Of a stretch of DNA of 64,000 nucleotides, positions 47,962 through 57,628 are shown one piece after another. The position numbers were made by a program, and so were the translations under genes. Positions within the stretch are counted from its first letter, which is position 1; the number at the start of each line of letters is the position of its first letter. The notes beneath the pieces were generated by a model that saw only the letters and a program-made list of their open reading frames with translations, did not search any database and had not been told where the DNA came from. The stretch is from Candidatus Sodalis endolongispinus (lineage in GTDB: Bacteria; Pseudomonadota; Gammaproteobacteria; Enterobacterales; Enterobacteriaceae), in assembly GCF_018777395.1 (NCBI RefSeq), contig NZ_JAFJYC010000001.1, forward strand, positions 1,364,001-1,428,000. The letters run 5' to 3'.

Positions 47962-48891
47962 GACAACTCCTGCCGCACGCGCGGATCGAGACAGGTGTTA
48001 ATCAAATCGGCGATAAGGTTGGCCAGACGTCACCACGACCGTGCCCATCACCACCGGAAAATTGCGGGAAATCACCGAATCAAACGCCAATTTGCCGAGC
48101 CCCGGTCGGGCGAAGACGATTTCCGTCAGCACCGCGCCGGAAAGCAGCGAGCCGATGCCGACCCCCAACACTGATACTACCGGCACCACCGCGATCGGCA
48201 GCGCATAACGCAGTGCGATCAGCCGGTCAGGCATACCGAAGGCGCGGAAGGTGCGGATATGGTTTTCCTTCAGAACTTCCAGCATGGAGGCCCGCACCAG
48301 CCGGGAAAGATAGCCGATCCAGCCCAGCGCCACCGTCAGCGATGGCAGCACCAGCGCATGCAGCTGCGAGGCCAGATCGCCGCGATGGCCAGCGCCGATC
48401 GCCGGAAACCATTTCAGCGACACCGAGAAAATCAGCAGGGCATAGATCGCCACGACAAACGCCGGCAGCGCGATAACGCTGACCGATAGCACGCCGATAA
48501 TCCGATCGGCCCAGCTGTTCTGCCGTAATGCCGCCCAGCAGCCTAGCGGAATACCCAACACGATTGCCCAGAGGATGGCGCACAGCGCCAGTACCAACGT
48601 GTTGGGCAGGGCGCGAGCGATAAGTTGTCCCACCGGGCGATGGGTCAGCACATCTTCACCCAAATCGCCGCGCACCACCCGCGCAAGGAAACGGCCAATC
48701 TGTACCGGTGCGGGCTGGTCCAATCCCATAGTAGCGCTCAGCGCCTGCTTTTGCGCCTCACTGGCGCGCGGGCCGAGCGCGACCGACGCGGGATCGCCCG
48801 GCACTAAAAACACCAGGCAAAACAGTAGCGAGACGGCCACCAACATAACCGACGCCGCCAATAGCAGCCGGCGAAGCAGATAAATGAGCAT
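47959..48891 (-). pseudogene. ABC permease (DppB/OppB-like), C-terminal frameshift
   Basis: MLIYLLRRLLLAASVMLVAV opening, FLVPGDPASVALGPRAS, and the EAA-loop-like TFRAFGMPDRLIALRYALPI. After VVMGTVVVTS the frame shifts near 48021-48032. The correct end ANLIADLINTCLDPRVRQEL is in the next frame, with a stop at 47959. The current frame stops after GQPYRRFD. Only the last helix is altered. First gene of the leftward ABC operon. Confidence 0.8.
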
Positions 48892-49330
48892 AGATGCGCC
48901 TGTAATAGTGTCGACGAAGAAACGCCGGCCGGGACCGAGACCGCATTAATGCGGTTGCAAACGGTTATGAGCTTGCCAGTCTTTTTTGGCGATAAACGTC
49001 GTGTTTACGACCTGATCGGTGAGAAATGCGACATATAAGAACGCCGTATGTCGCGTGGCGCTGCCGTCTGATAAGGATGAAATGCTGCAGCCAAACGCTC
49101 GGGACAAGTTCATATAGGCGCACGTTGACGTAGGCCTGGACGCACGGTCTTCAGTTATTGCCTCGGATCCCGGGTTGAAAGGAGGGTTATGGTTAGGGAC
49201 GCACGGCTACGCCGAAAATCGTCGCTGGCCGGTCACAGCAAAGCGGTGCACTCATCCTCGCAAAACATGCAGAAGGGGGTTAACGGCGTGCCGGCAACAG
49301 GCAAGCCGCCGATGGAAAAACAGGCGCGGC
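48892..49330. other. Gap with no supported gene
   Basis: 440 bases upstream of the ABC operon and downstream of the VOC gene. It should contain the operon promoter, but no convincing -35/-10 or operator was recognised. Confidence 0.45.
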
Positions 49331-49747
49331 TTAGTCGTTTACCCTTTCGGCATAGACAAAACAGAGTTTGTTCCCCTCAGGATCTCGGCAGTAGGCACCA
49401 TAGAAATCCGGGGCATACTGCGGCCGAATCCCCGGTTCACCCTCATTGATTGCACCGAGCGTCAGCGCGACCGACCATGCCGCCGCCGCCGCATCGGGCG
49501 AAGGGGCGGCGAAGCTGACCTGGCTGCCGTTGGCACAAGTGGCGGGCAAACCGTTGAGTGGCGCCCGTAGCACAAACTGCGGCCAGCGCCGATCCGCGCG
49601 TTGCCAGATCACTCCCGCTTCGCCGGATTCGGCCTCCGTCACCCGCACCAGGCCGAGTTCGGCCAACACCGCGTCGTAAAATGGCTGCATGCGCGCCATG
49701 TCCCGCACGCCGAGCTGAACATGTGTCAATTCCTCATGGCGACTCAT
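49331..49747 (-). CDS. VOC-family (glyoxalase/bleomycin resistance-like) protein
   Basis: 138 residues: THVQLGVRDMARMQPFYDAV at the start and GAYCRDPEGNKLCFVYAE at the end, the typical VOC repeats with a terminal Glu of the metal site. Function unknown. Intact, and not part of the ABC cluster by spacing. Confidence 0.8.
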   Translation of the reverse strand: MSRHEELTHVQLGVRDMARMQPFYDAVLAELGLVRVTEAESGEAGVIWQRADRRWPQFVLRAPLNGLPATCANGSQVSFAAPSPDAAAAAWSVALTLGAINEGEPGIRPQYAPDFYGAYCRDPEGNKLCFVYAERVND

Positions 49748-50960
49748 GCCTTAACTATAGTTAGTGCAGCAAGGTCTGTGGCTATGCCTGCGACATCAGT
49801 CATAGCCTGCCGTGCATGCGGCAAGGTTATTACGGCTCTTTGCGGGATTAACTATTTTCTCTGCCTCTTTGTGCCTACCGTCGACGATAAAATAGTGGCA
49901 TCGCCGCCGCGCAGTTTGAATTTCGGCCGATAACGGACGGCTGTACATCGTACCACGGCTTACGGGTGACCTTGCCGGCAACGGCGCCCGGGCGGTGTTG
50001 TGCGGAAATAGCGCCCGGGCAACGCTGGACGGAAATAGCGCCGATGTTGCCTGGCCTTTGCGCCCGACGGCTCAAGGCCGCCTGAAGAAAGCCTAAAAGT
50101 CGATTTCAGCACCCGCGCACCGGGAATTATCACCATGCCGCCAGCGCCTGTTTTGTCATTCGCAGGCATTTCTAGCGCAAATAGCACAGCGCCATAATAG
50201 GCTATTGCCCTTCTGCACGATGGCCGCCATCACCGCGGCTACGGACTTGTTTATAACGACTGTGTTAACGACGCAAGCAAACCGGCGTCGTTAACGCGAT
50301 TGAATTACGCCGTCCGCATGATTAAGAGGGGATATTTTCCCAGCGGTATTTCGCGCTTTCTATCCCATATGCATAAGCAAGTGTAGACCCTGACCGCTTT
50401 AATTATTGCTCGAAAAGAAGCATTTTTGCAGACTATTTCTGCCGCCTTCACCACCGCACGCGGGAGGCGATGGCCTCCGCCGGAGCCTCTCACCGCGCCA
50501 ATAGATTATAAATTCTACAATTTGTTGATTTTAATGATAAAAATACCATAAATCTTTGCTTAATTTAGATTTTTAGAGAAAAAGATAAAAACAAAATCTC
50601 GTTTGCTTTCAATAAAGTAACCATGAAAGGTTAAAATGACTTAAGGCGTATTAAGGTTTTTTTAGCTTTTTTGTGAGATTTTAATTTGCAATTATTTTTT
50701 GTTATCTCGATTTTTATGTGATCTACTGCAACGAAATCGGCACGGCGTTTCATCTAAAAATCCTTTTCCAACAACGGGTTGAAATCTTCATCTCTGTAAA
50801 TTCCGGCAAAGGTTATCAGGCTATTAATATGTATTATCACTAATAAAACATAAAAAGATATGCTTGCAATTATATTTTCATAATATATGCGCCTTTTTCT
50901 TATAGTCATATTTCAAATTTAAAAAAACTTTGATAAACTGCTCTGGCAGTCAGTAATGAA
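49748..50960. other. Gene-free stretch
   Basis: GC-rich and repeat-bearing until about 50480, then strongly A+T-rich. No frame with family features on either strand. The A+T-rich half leads into the possible structured RNA and the MarR gene. Confidence 0.5.
49984..50050 (+). repeat. 27-bp tandem repeat, about 2.5 units
   Basis: GCGCCCGGGC...GCGGAAATA at 49984-50010, a related unit at 50011-50037 and a partial unit from 50038. In the gene-free stretch. Confidence 0.7.
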
Positions 50961-50965
50961 GCAGG

Positions 50966-51041
50966 GGGGCCAATCATACCTCGATTGGGCATTAATAATA
51001 ACCTGGAAGTAACCCATACTCTTCTGTCTCCAGGATGCCCC
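50966..51041 (+). ncRNA. Possible three-way-junction RNA
   Basis: Closing helix GGGGC (50966-50970) with GCCCC (51037-51041). Arm 1 is CAATC (50971-50975) with GATTG (50983-50987). Arm 2 is CCTGGA (51002-51007) with TCCAGG (51029-51034). This GC patch stands in A+T-rich, gene-free DNA 225 bases before the MarR start. It could be a small RNA or a leader element. No known riboswitch class was recognised. Confidence 0.35.
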
Positions 51042-51094
51042 TATTTAATGGAGGTTGAGGGAACTTCAGTAATTTTGTTAAAAAAATGTATTTC

Positions 51095-51114
51095 TTGTTA
51101 GCGTAAGCTAACAA
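51095..51114. promoter_or_regulatory. Palindrome upstream of MarR gene, probable operator
   Basis: TTGTTAGCGTAAGCTAACAA, a perfect 8-bp inverted repeat with a 4-base centre. It resembles SlyA/MarR-family sites (TTAGC-n-GCTAA). It is 150 bases before the MarR ATG, next to a promoter-like TTGCTT...TAGAAT, so autoregulation is likely. Confidence 0.5.
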
Positions 51115-51265
51115 CATTGCTTGTTTAGAATATTTCCCAGCATCATCGATTCCGTATAAGTGTAATATTTACCCGATGCCATTAAAGCCATCAGTAATAC
51201 TAACGGAAATCTAACGTGCTTTGGGAATAACTGATAGCGAATAAATAACATATAGAGATTAGAAC

Positions 51266-51691
51266 ATGGATAAATCAACCGATACTTCAGTCATGGTAGA
51301 GTCCCTATCACGTATCTATCACCGTCTGCGAAAAGAAGTGAATGGGCAGCTGGTGAACGAAGGCCTCTCGATGTCGAAAATGAAGATTTTGCACCTGATT
51401 ACCACCGGCAAAACCAGCGCCACCGATATCAAGAATTACATGGGCTTTTCATCCCGTACTGTGGTGACCGTGCTTGATGCACTGGAAAAAGAGGAGATGC
51501 TGCAGCGCCAGCAAAGCCCCACCGACCGCCGGGTGAAGTATGTCTATATCACGGAGAAAGGTCGTGAGAAATTGCGCATCGCCGAACAGACCCACAAAGT
51601 CATTCTGGATCGCATGTTTGCCCCGTTATCCGAGATGCAACTGGAGAAGTTCAGCGAAGTTTGCAATGTACTTGAAGCGCAGCAAAAATAG
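51266..51691 (+). CDS. MarR-family transcriptional regulator
   Basis: 141 residues. The winged helix spans residues ~50-100: TSATDIKNYMGFSSRTVVTV, then LDALEKEEMLQRQQSPTDRR with the DRR wing. The flanking helices form the dimer domain. It is not SlyA (different N-terminus). Intact; the long A+T-rich 5' region and palindrome suggest elaborate control. Ligand and targets unknown. Confidence 0.85.
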   Translation: MDKSTDTSVMVESLSRIYHRLRKEVNGQLVNEGLSMSKMKILHLITTGKTSATDIKNYMGFSSRTVVTVLDALEKEEMLQRQQSPTDRRVKYVYITEKGREKLRIAEQTHKVILDRMFAPLSEMQLEKFSEVCNVLEAQQK

Positions 51692-51898
51692 CTCGGCTTA
51701 TGATGTTATATCAGCACTTAAATCCGCAGTAAAAAAGGGCCAGATAATTGTAGTCATTTATCGTGACCGGACTGACGGGTTGGACGACTATTCCGGCAAC
51801 CAGATAATAGACAGGTTATCGCGATTTTTAATACTCAAAGGTGGTTTTTTTTACTGGTGGATTTTTGCCGATAAATATCTTAAACGTTCAAAAAGGGA

Positions 51899-51942
51899 AA
51901 GCACGGACGATTTTTGCCCTCACCGGCAACCGTGCTTCTTTT
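51899..51942 (+). terminator. Candidate rho-independent terminator before gmk
   Basis: AAGCACGG and CCGTGCTT enclose a ~23-base loop, followed by CTTTTA. It probably ends MarR transcription or a read-through transcript. The rest of 51692-52073 has no gene. Confidence 0.5.
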
Positions 51943-52019
51943 ATTCCTTCCCGCCCGATGGTTTGCCCCATCCGCCAACCCTACCGCTACGTTGACAGCT
52001 GAAACACCTTTCAATGCCG

Positions 52020-52027
52020 TGTATAAT
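52020..52027 (+). promoter_or_regulatory. Extended -10 promoter of gmk
   Basis: TGTATAAT (TG-extended -10) about 47 bases before the gmk ATG. No good -35 at 17 bp, as is common for extended -10 promoters. Confidence 0.5.
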
Positions 52028-52073
52028 AGAGACGCGCCCTGTAGTTCTTTCAACCTCAGCTGATTATTTCATG

Positions 52074-52697
52074 ATGATTCAAGGTACGCTTTATGTCGTT
52101 TCCGCCCCGAGCGGCGCAGGAAAATCCAGCCTGATTCAGGCGTTGCTGAAAACCCAGCCGCTTTATGACACTCAGGTGTCGATTTCCCACACCACTCGCA
52201 CCTTACGTCCGGGAGAAGCGCACGGTCAGCATTACTTTTTCGTGCCAGTGGCGGAATTTGAGCGCATGATTGCCGAAGACGCCTTTCTGGAATACGCCCG
52301 GGTGTTCGACAATTATTACGGCACCTCGCGCGAAGCCATTCAGCAAGTGCTGGCCACCGGTGTCGATGTCTTTCTCGACATCGATTGGCAAGGCGCACAG
52401 CAGATCCGCGCTAAAATGCCGGACGCGCGCAGCATCTTTATTTTGCCGCCGTCCAAGGAGGAACTGGATAGGCGAATGCGCGGGCGAGGTCAGGACAGTG
52501 AAGAGGTGATCGCCCTGCGCATGGCCCAGGCGGTAGCTGAAATGACCCACTTTGCGGAGTATGATTATTTGATAGTCAACGACGACTTCAATACCGCATT
52601 GCTTGATCTGAAAACCATTATCCGGGCTGAACGGTTGCGCCTTGAGCGGCAGAAATTACGCCATGACGCATTAATCAGCAAATTGTTGGCAGACTGA
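52074..52697 (+). CDS. gmk: Guanylate kinase
   Basis: 207 residues from ATG 52074 (52071 would add one Met; 52014 is too long). P-loop [18 protein letters not shown]-binding [18 protein letters not shown], and the [13 protein letters not shown] and RGQDSEEVI blocks. Phosphorylates GMP to GDP. First gene of the standard gmk-rpoZ-spoT order. Intact. Confidence 0.97.
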   Translation: MIQGTLYVVSAPSGAGKSSLIQALLKTQPLYDTQVSISHTTRTLRPGEAHGQHYFFVPVAEFERMIAEDAFLEYARVFDNYYGTSREAIQQVLATGVDVFLDIDWQGAQQIRAKMPDARSIFILPPSKEELDRRMRGRGQDSEEVIALRMAQAVAEMTHFAEYDYLIVNDDFNTALLDLKTIIRAERLRLERQKLRHDALISKLLAD

Positions 52698-52751
52698 CGC
52701 AACTTTCAGTATGATGCCCAGTCATTTCTTCATCTGTGGAGTATCTCACAT

Positions 52752-53027
52752 ATGGCACGCGTAACTGTACAAGACGCCGTCGAGAAAATTGGTAACCGTT
52801 TTGACCTGGTACTGGTCGCCGCGCGTCGCGCGCGTCAGATTCAGGTGGGCGGTAAAGATCCACTGGTTGCGGAAGAAAACGATAAATACACCGTTATCTC
52901 CCTGCGTGAAATCGAGGAAGGCCTGATCACCAGCCAGATCCTGGATTTACGGGATCGCCAGGAGCAGCAAGAACAGGAAGCCGCTGAGATTCAGGCGGTG
53001 ACCGCGATCGCTGAAGGCCGCCGCTAA
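52752..53027 (+). CDS. rpoZ: RNA polymerase omega subunit
   Basis: 91 residues, [20 protein letters not shown] opening with the RRARQIQ helix and acidic Gln-rich C-terminus. Standard enterobacterial length. Binds beta-prime and supports the ppGpp response, consistent with spoT next door. Confidence 0.97.
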   Translation: MARVTVQDAVEKIGNRFDLVLVAARRARQIQVGGKDPLVAEENDKYTVISLREIEEGLITSQILDLRDRQEQQEQEAAEIQAVTAIAEGRR

Positions 53028-53047
53028 CAGCAGGTGACTACCCTACC

Positions 53048-55153
53048 TTGTATCTGTTTGAAAGTCTGAATCTACTGATTCAACGCTATCTGCCCGAGGA
53101 TCAGATAAAACTCCTCCGGCAGGCTTATCTTGTCGCTCGTGATGCGCACGAGGGGCAAACTCGTTCCAGCGGTGAGCCTTACATCACCCATCCGGTGGCG
53201 GTCGCCTGCATTCTGGCCGAGATGCGTCTCGATCACGAGACGCTGATGGCGGCGCTGCTGCATGACGTTATCGAAGATACCCCAGCCACTTATCAGGACA
53301 TGGAACAGCTGTTCGGCAAAAGCGTCGCCGAGCTGGTGGAAGGCGTATCCAAGCTGGACAAGCTTAAATTCCGCGACAAGAAAGAAGCCCAGGCGGAAAA
53401 CTTTCGTAAAATGATCATGGCGATGGTGCAGGATATCCGCGTCGTCCTGATAAAACTCGCTGACCGTACCCATAATATGCGTACTCTGGGCGCCCTGCGG
53501 CCGGATAAACGCCGCCGCATCGCACGCGAAACGCTGGAAATCTACAGTCCGTTGGCCCACCGTCTGGGGATTCATCACCTGAAAACCGAGCTGGAAGAGC
53601 TGGGTTTCGAGGCGCTGTATCCCAACCGCTATCGGGTCATTAAAGAAGTGGTCAAAGCGGCGCGCGGCAACCGCAAGGAGATGATCCAGAAAATCCTCGC
53701 CGAAATAGAAGGTCGTTTAACCGAAGCAGGCATTCCTTGTCGCGTCAGCGGACGGGAAAAACATCTCTATTCCATTTATTGCAAGATGCATCTGAAAGAA
53801 CAGCGTTTTCACTCCATCATGGACATCTACGCGTTTCGGGTCATCGTTAGCGAAGTGGATACCTGTTATCGGGTGCTGGGTCAAATGCATATCCTGTATA
53901 AACCGCGCCCCGGTCGGGTGAAGGATTATATCGCCATCCCCAAAGCCAACGGCTACCAATCGCTGCATACCTCGATGATAGGTCCGCACGGCGTGCCGGT
54001 GGAAGTGCAGATCCGTACCGAAGACATGGATCAAATGGCAGAGATGGGGGTGGCGGCGCATTGGGCGTATAAAGAGCAGGGCGAAACCGGCACCACGGCG
54101 CAAATCCGCGCCCAGCGCTGGATGCAAAGCCTGCTTGAGCTTCAGCAAAGCGCCGGTAGCTCGTTTGAATTTATAGAGAGCGTTAAATCCGATCTCTTTC
54201 CCGACGAAATTTATGTTTTTACCCCCGAAGGGCGTATCGTCGAACTGCCGGCGGGCGCCACGCCGGTGGATTTTGCCTATGCGGTGCACACCGATATCGG
54301 CCACGCCTGCGTGGGTGCCCGCGTCGACAGGCAGCCCTACCCGCTTTCCCAGTCGCTCAGCAGCGGCCAGACCGTGGAGATTATCACCGCTCCCGGCGCG
54401 CGGCCCAACGCCGCCTGGCTCAATTTCGTCGTAAGCTCCAAGGCGCGCGCCAAAATCCGCCAGATGCTGAAAAATCTCAAACGCGACGACTCCGTCAGCC
54501 TTGGCCGCCGCTTGCTTAATCATGCGCTGGGGGGCAGCCGCAAACTCGTCGAGCTGCCGCCGGAGAATATTCAGCGCGAGCTGGACAGGATGAAACTGGC
54601 AACGCTTGACGATTTGCTGGCGGAAATCGGTCTTGGTAACGCGATGAGCGTGGTGATTGCCAAGAATTTGCAGGGCGATGGGTCCAATCTGACGCCGCCT
54701 AGCGGCCCGCGCACCTTGTCGATCAAAGGCGCCGACGGCGTGCTTATCACCTTTGCCAAATGCTGCCGGCCTATCCCCGGCGACCCGATTATCGCCCATG
54801 TCAGCCCCGGTAAAGGGCTGGTGATACATCACGAATCCTGCCGCAATATCCGGGGCTATCAGAAAGAGCCGGAGAAATTCATGCCGGTGGAGTGGGAAAT
54901 GGTGAGCGAACAGGAGTTTATCGCCGAGATCAAGGTAGATATGTTTAACCATCAAGGCGCGTTGGCCAATTTGACCGCGTCGATAAACGCCGCCAATTCC
55001 AATATTCAGAGCCTGAACACCGAAGAGAAAGACGGTCGGGTGTACAGCGCGTTCATTCGTCTGACAACCCGCGATCGTATCCATCTGGCGAATATCATGC
55101 GCAAAATCCGCATCATGCCGGATGTCATTCGGGTGAACCGCAACAGAAACTAA
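53048..55153 (+). CDS. spoT: SpoT, bifunctional (p)ppGpp synthase/hydrolase
   Basis: 701 residues from TTG 53048 (MYLFESLN). HD hydrolase motif ALLHDVIEDTPA (~residue 69), synthetase-like region (KANGYQSLHTSMIGPHG), TGS domain (DEIYVFTPEGRIVELPAGA) and a C-terminal ACT domain (MFNHQGALANLTASI). It balances ppGpp under nutrient stress. Starts 20 bases after rpoZ. Intact, so stringent control is retained despite heavy gene decay around it. Confidence 0.97.
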   Translation: MYLFESLNLLIQRYLPEDQIKLLRQAYLVARDAHEGQTRSSGEPYITHPVAVACILAEMRLDHETLMAALLHDVIEDTPATYQDMEQLFGKSVAELVEGVSKLDKLKFRDKKEAQAENFRKMIMAMVQDIRVVLIKLADRTHNMRTLGALRPDKRRRIARETLEIYSPLAHRLGIHHLKTELEELGFEALYPNRYRVIKEVVKAARGNRKEMIQKILAEIEGRLTEAGIPCRVSGREKHLYSIYCKMHLKEQRFHSIMDIYAFRVIVSEVDTCYRVLGQMHILYKPRPGRVKDYIAIPKANGYQSLHTSMIGPHGVPVEVQIRTEDMDQMAEMGVAAHWAYKEQGETGTTAQIRAQRWMQSLLELQQSAGSSFEFIESVKSDLFPDEIYVFTPEGRIVELPAGATPVDFAYAVHTDIGHACVGARVDRQPYPLSQSLSSGQTVEIITAPGARPNAAWLNFVVSSKARAKIRQMLKNLKRDDSVSLGRRLLNHALGGSRKLVELPPENIQRELDRMKLATLDDLLAEIGLGNAMSVVIAKNLQGDGSNLTPPSGPRTLSIKGADGVLITFAKCCRPIPGDPIIAHVSPGKGLVIHHESCRNIRGYQKEPEKFMPVEWEMVSEQEFIAEIKVDMFNHQGALANLTASINAANSNIQSLNTEEKDGRVYSAFIRLTTRDRIHLANIMRKIRIMPDVIRVNRNRN

Positions 55154-55382
55154 ACCTTGCCGCCGGAACGCTTTACGCGTCGGTGGTCGTGCAGAGCGCC
55201 CGCAGCTCAACGCTGACGCCCACCCTCTTATGCCGCACGCGGCGGCCTCACCCGCCCTTGATTATACCCGCCCGACCTGTATTCTTAGGGGGCGCGAGAT
55301 ACGCGCTATGGCTAAGACTCCGGTCTGACATGATTGTTTCCCCGGAACAGTGGGTCTTTTTTTCACACCACGGAGTGCTGAT

Positions 55383-57467
55383 ATGACCGAAGGCCGCTTG
55401 CTAAGAGCCATTCCGCTGCATACTCTCTCAGGGGTCGGCCCGAGTCTTGTCAGCAAGTTTGCCCTGCTCGGTCTGGAAAACCTGCAGGATTTGCTGTTAC
55501 ATCTGCCGGCACGCTATGAAGATCGCACCAAACTGTATCCTATCGGCGAGGCCCTGCCCGGTATGACGGTGACGGTGCAGGGAGAGGTCCTGAATAGCGA
55601 CATCAGCTTTGGCCGCAAACGCATGCTTAACTGCCGCCTGCGTGACGACAGCGGTGTACTGACGCTGCGTTTCTTCCATTTCAATGCGGCGATGAAAAAT
55701 AGCCTTTCCCCCGGCCAATGGGTCACCGCCTATGGCGAAATCCGTCGCGGCCAGCATGGCGGTGAGATTATCCATCCCGAATATCATGTTATTAATGAGC
55801 ACAGCGAGGTGACACTTGCCGCCGCGCTGACGCCGGTGTATCCGACCACCGAGGGCGTTCGGCAGGCAACGCTGCGCAACGCGGTCGATCAGGCCCTGAA
55901 ACTGCTGGATATCACCCCGGTCGCCGAGCTGCTACCGCCGGAACTGAGCGGCGGGTTAATGAGCCTGCCCGATGCATTACGGATGCTTCACCGCCCGCCG
56001 CCGGAGATCGCCTTGGACGATTTGGTGCTGGGCCGTCACCCGGCGCAGCGCCGGCTTATTCTGGAAGAACTGTTGGCGCATAATCTCAGCATGCTGGCGG
56101 TCAGAGCCGGGGTGCAAAAAGATCGCGCGCTGCCGCTGCGCGCCGATAGCCTTCTGACCCGGCGTTTTCTTGCCGCGCTGCCGTTTGCGCCGACCGGCGC
56201 CCAGCGGCGCGTGGTGGCGGAAATCACTCAAGATTTGGCGCGCGACGTCCCGATGATGCGGCTGGTGCAAGGAGACGTCGGCTCTGGCAAAACGCTGGTG
56301 GCGGCGCTGGCGGCGCTAAGCGCCATCAGCGATGGCCGGCAAGTGGCGCTGATGGCCCCTACCGAACTGTTGGCCGAACAGCATGCGCAGAACTTTCGCG
56401 ACTGGTTCGCGCCGCTGGGCATTGAGGTCGGCTGGCTGGCGGGCAAGCAGAAAGGGAAAGCGCGTCAGGCGCAGCAGGAGGCCATCAGTGAGGGTCGCGT
56501 AGCGATGGTGGTGGGTACTCACGCCATTTTCCAGGAGCAGGTGCGCTTTGCCGGCCTGGCGCTGGTGATTATCGACGAGCAGCATCGTTTCGGCGTTCAC
56601 CAGCGGCTGGCGCTTTGGGAAAAAGGGAGCGCGCAGGGCTTTCATCCGCATCAATTGATTATGACCGCCACCCCTATCCCCAGAACGTTGGCGATGACGG
56701 CTTATGCCGACATGGATACCTCAGTCATCGATGAATTGCCGCCGGGACGCACGCCGGTGACCACGGTCGCTATCCCGGATACCCGGCGCGCCGAAATCAT
56801 CCAGCGCGTCCGCCAGGCCTGTCTGCAGGAGCAACGCCAGGCGTACTGGGTCTGTACCCTGATAGAAGAATCGGACGTACTGGAGGCACAGGCGGCGGAG
56901 GCAACCTGGCAAGAACTGAAAAGCGCTCTGCCCGAACTGCGCGTCGGGCTGGTGCATGGGCGCATGAAGGCGCTGGAAAAACAGCAGCTCATGCAGGCAT
57001 TCAAGGCGGGCGAGGTTCAGCTGCTGGTGGCGACCACGGTCATCGAAGTCGGCGTCGATGTCCCTAACGCCAGCCTGATGATCATCGAAAATCCCGAGCG
57101 CCTCGGGTTGGCGCAGCTGCATCAGCTGCGCGGGCGGGTCGGTCGCGGCGCGGTGGCCTCACACTGCGTATTGTTGTACAAGACGCCGCTCAGCAAAACC
57201 GCGCAGTCGCGTCTGCAGGTGCTGCGCGATAGCAATGACGGCTTTGTCATCGCCCAGCGGGACCTGGAAATTCGCGGCCCCGGCGAACTGCTGGGCACCC
57301 GCCAAACCGGTAATGCCGAATTTCGGGTGGCGGATCTGCTGCGCGATCAGGGGATGATCCCGGAAGTGCAGCGCCTGGCGCGGCATATCCATCAACATCA
57401 CCCCGACGCGGCCCGCGCCCTGATTGAACGCTGGATGCCGGAGCGCGTACGCTATACCTTTGCCTGA
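55383..57467 (+). CDS. recG: RecG, ATP-dependent DNA helicase
   Basis: 694 residues. N-terminal wedge domain (LSGVGPSLVSKFALLGL; SLSPGQWVTAYGEIRRG). Helicase motifs: I QGDVGSGKTLVAALA, II VIIDEQHRFGVHQ, III TATPIPRTLAMTAY, VI HQLRGRVGRG. Remodels stalled replication forks and Holliday junctions. In E. coli trmH separates spoT and recG; here only 229 bases without a gene remain. Intact. Confidence 0.96.
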   Translation: MTEGRLLRAIPLHTLSGVGPSLVSKFALLGLENLQDLLLHLPARYEDRTKLYPIGEALPGMTVTVQGEVLNSDISFGRKRMLNCRLRDDSGVLTLRFFHFNAAMKNSLSPGQWVTAYGEIRRGQHGGEIIHPEYHVINEHSEVTLAAALTPVYPTTEGVRQATLRNAVDQALKLLDITPVAELLPPELSGGLMSLPDALRMLHRPPPEIALDDLVLGRHPAQRRLILEELLAHNLSMLAVRAGVQKDRALPLRADSLLTRRFLAALPFAPTGAQRRVVAEITQDLARDVPMMRLVQGDVGSGKTLVAALAALSAISDGRQVALMAPTELLAEQHAQNFRDWFAPLGIEVGWLAGKQKGKARQAQQEAISEGRVAMVVGTHAIFQEQVRFAGLALVIIDEQHRFGVHQRLALWEKGSAQGFHPHQLIMTATPIPRTLAMTAYADMDTSVIDELPPGRTPVTTVAIPDTRRAEIIQRVRQACLQEQRQAYWVCTLIEESDVLEAQAAEATWQELKSALPELRVGLVHGRMKALEKQQLMQAFKAGEVQLLVATTVIEVGVDVPNASLMIIENPERLGLAQLHQLRGRVGRGAVASHCVLLYKTPLSKTAQSRLQVLRDSNDGFVIAQRDLEIRGPGELLGTRQTGNAEFRVADLLRDQGMIPEVQRLARHIHQHHPDAARALIERWMPERVRYTFA

Positions 57468-57628
57468 CCAGCGCCCCGGGCGCGGTGGCGCGACAGCCCG
57501 GCTGCTGCGCCGCTTGGGGCGAACCGTTGATCAACGTCAATGACCCGCCTCGCGGGCGGTGCAATCGATTGCTTTTCCGGTCAGGATGATTAAAATGCCC
57601 TCTTTGCCGCCCAGGAACGTTGCTTGCC

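Noticed and set aside
10360-48891. Many in-frame TAG, TGA and TAA codons in long frames could suggest stop-codon reassignment.
   Set aside because: All three stop types occur, always in dispensable genes that often also have frameshifts, while gmk, spoT, recG, arnT and dtd have none. Pseudogenisation explains this.
51266-51691. MarR gene as slyA.
   Set aside because: The N-terminus and recognition helix differ from SlyA/RovA, so only the family can be stated.
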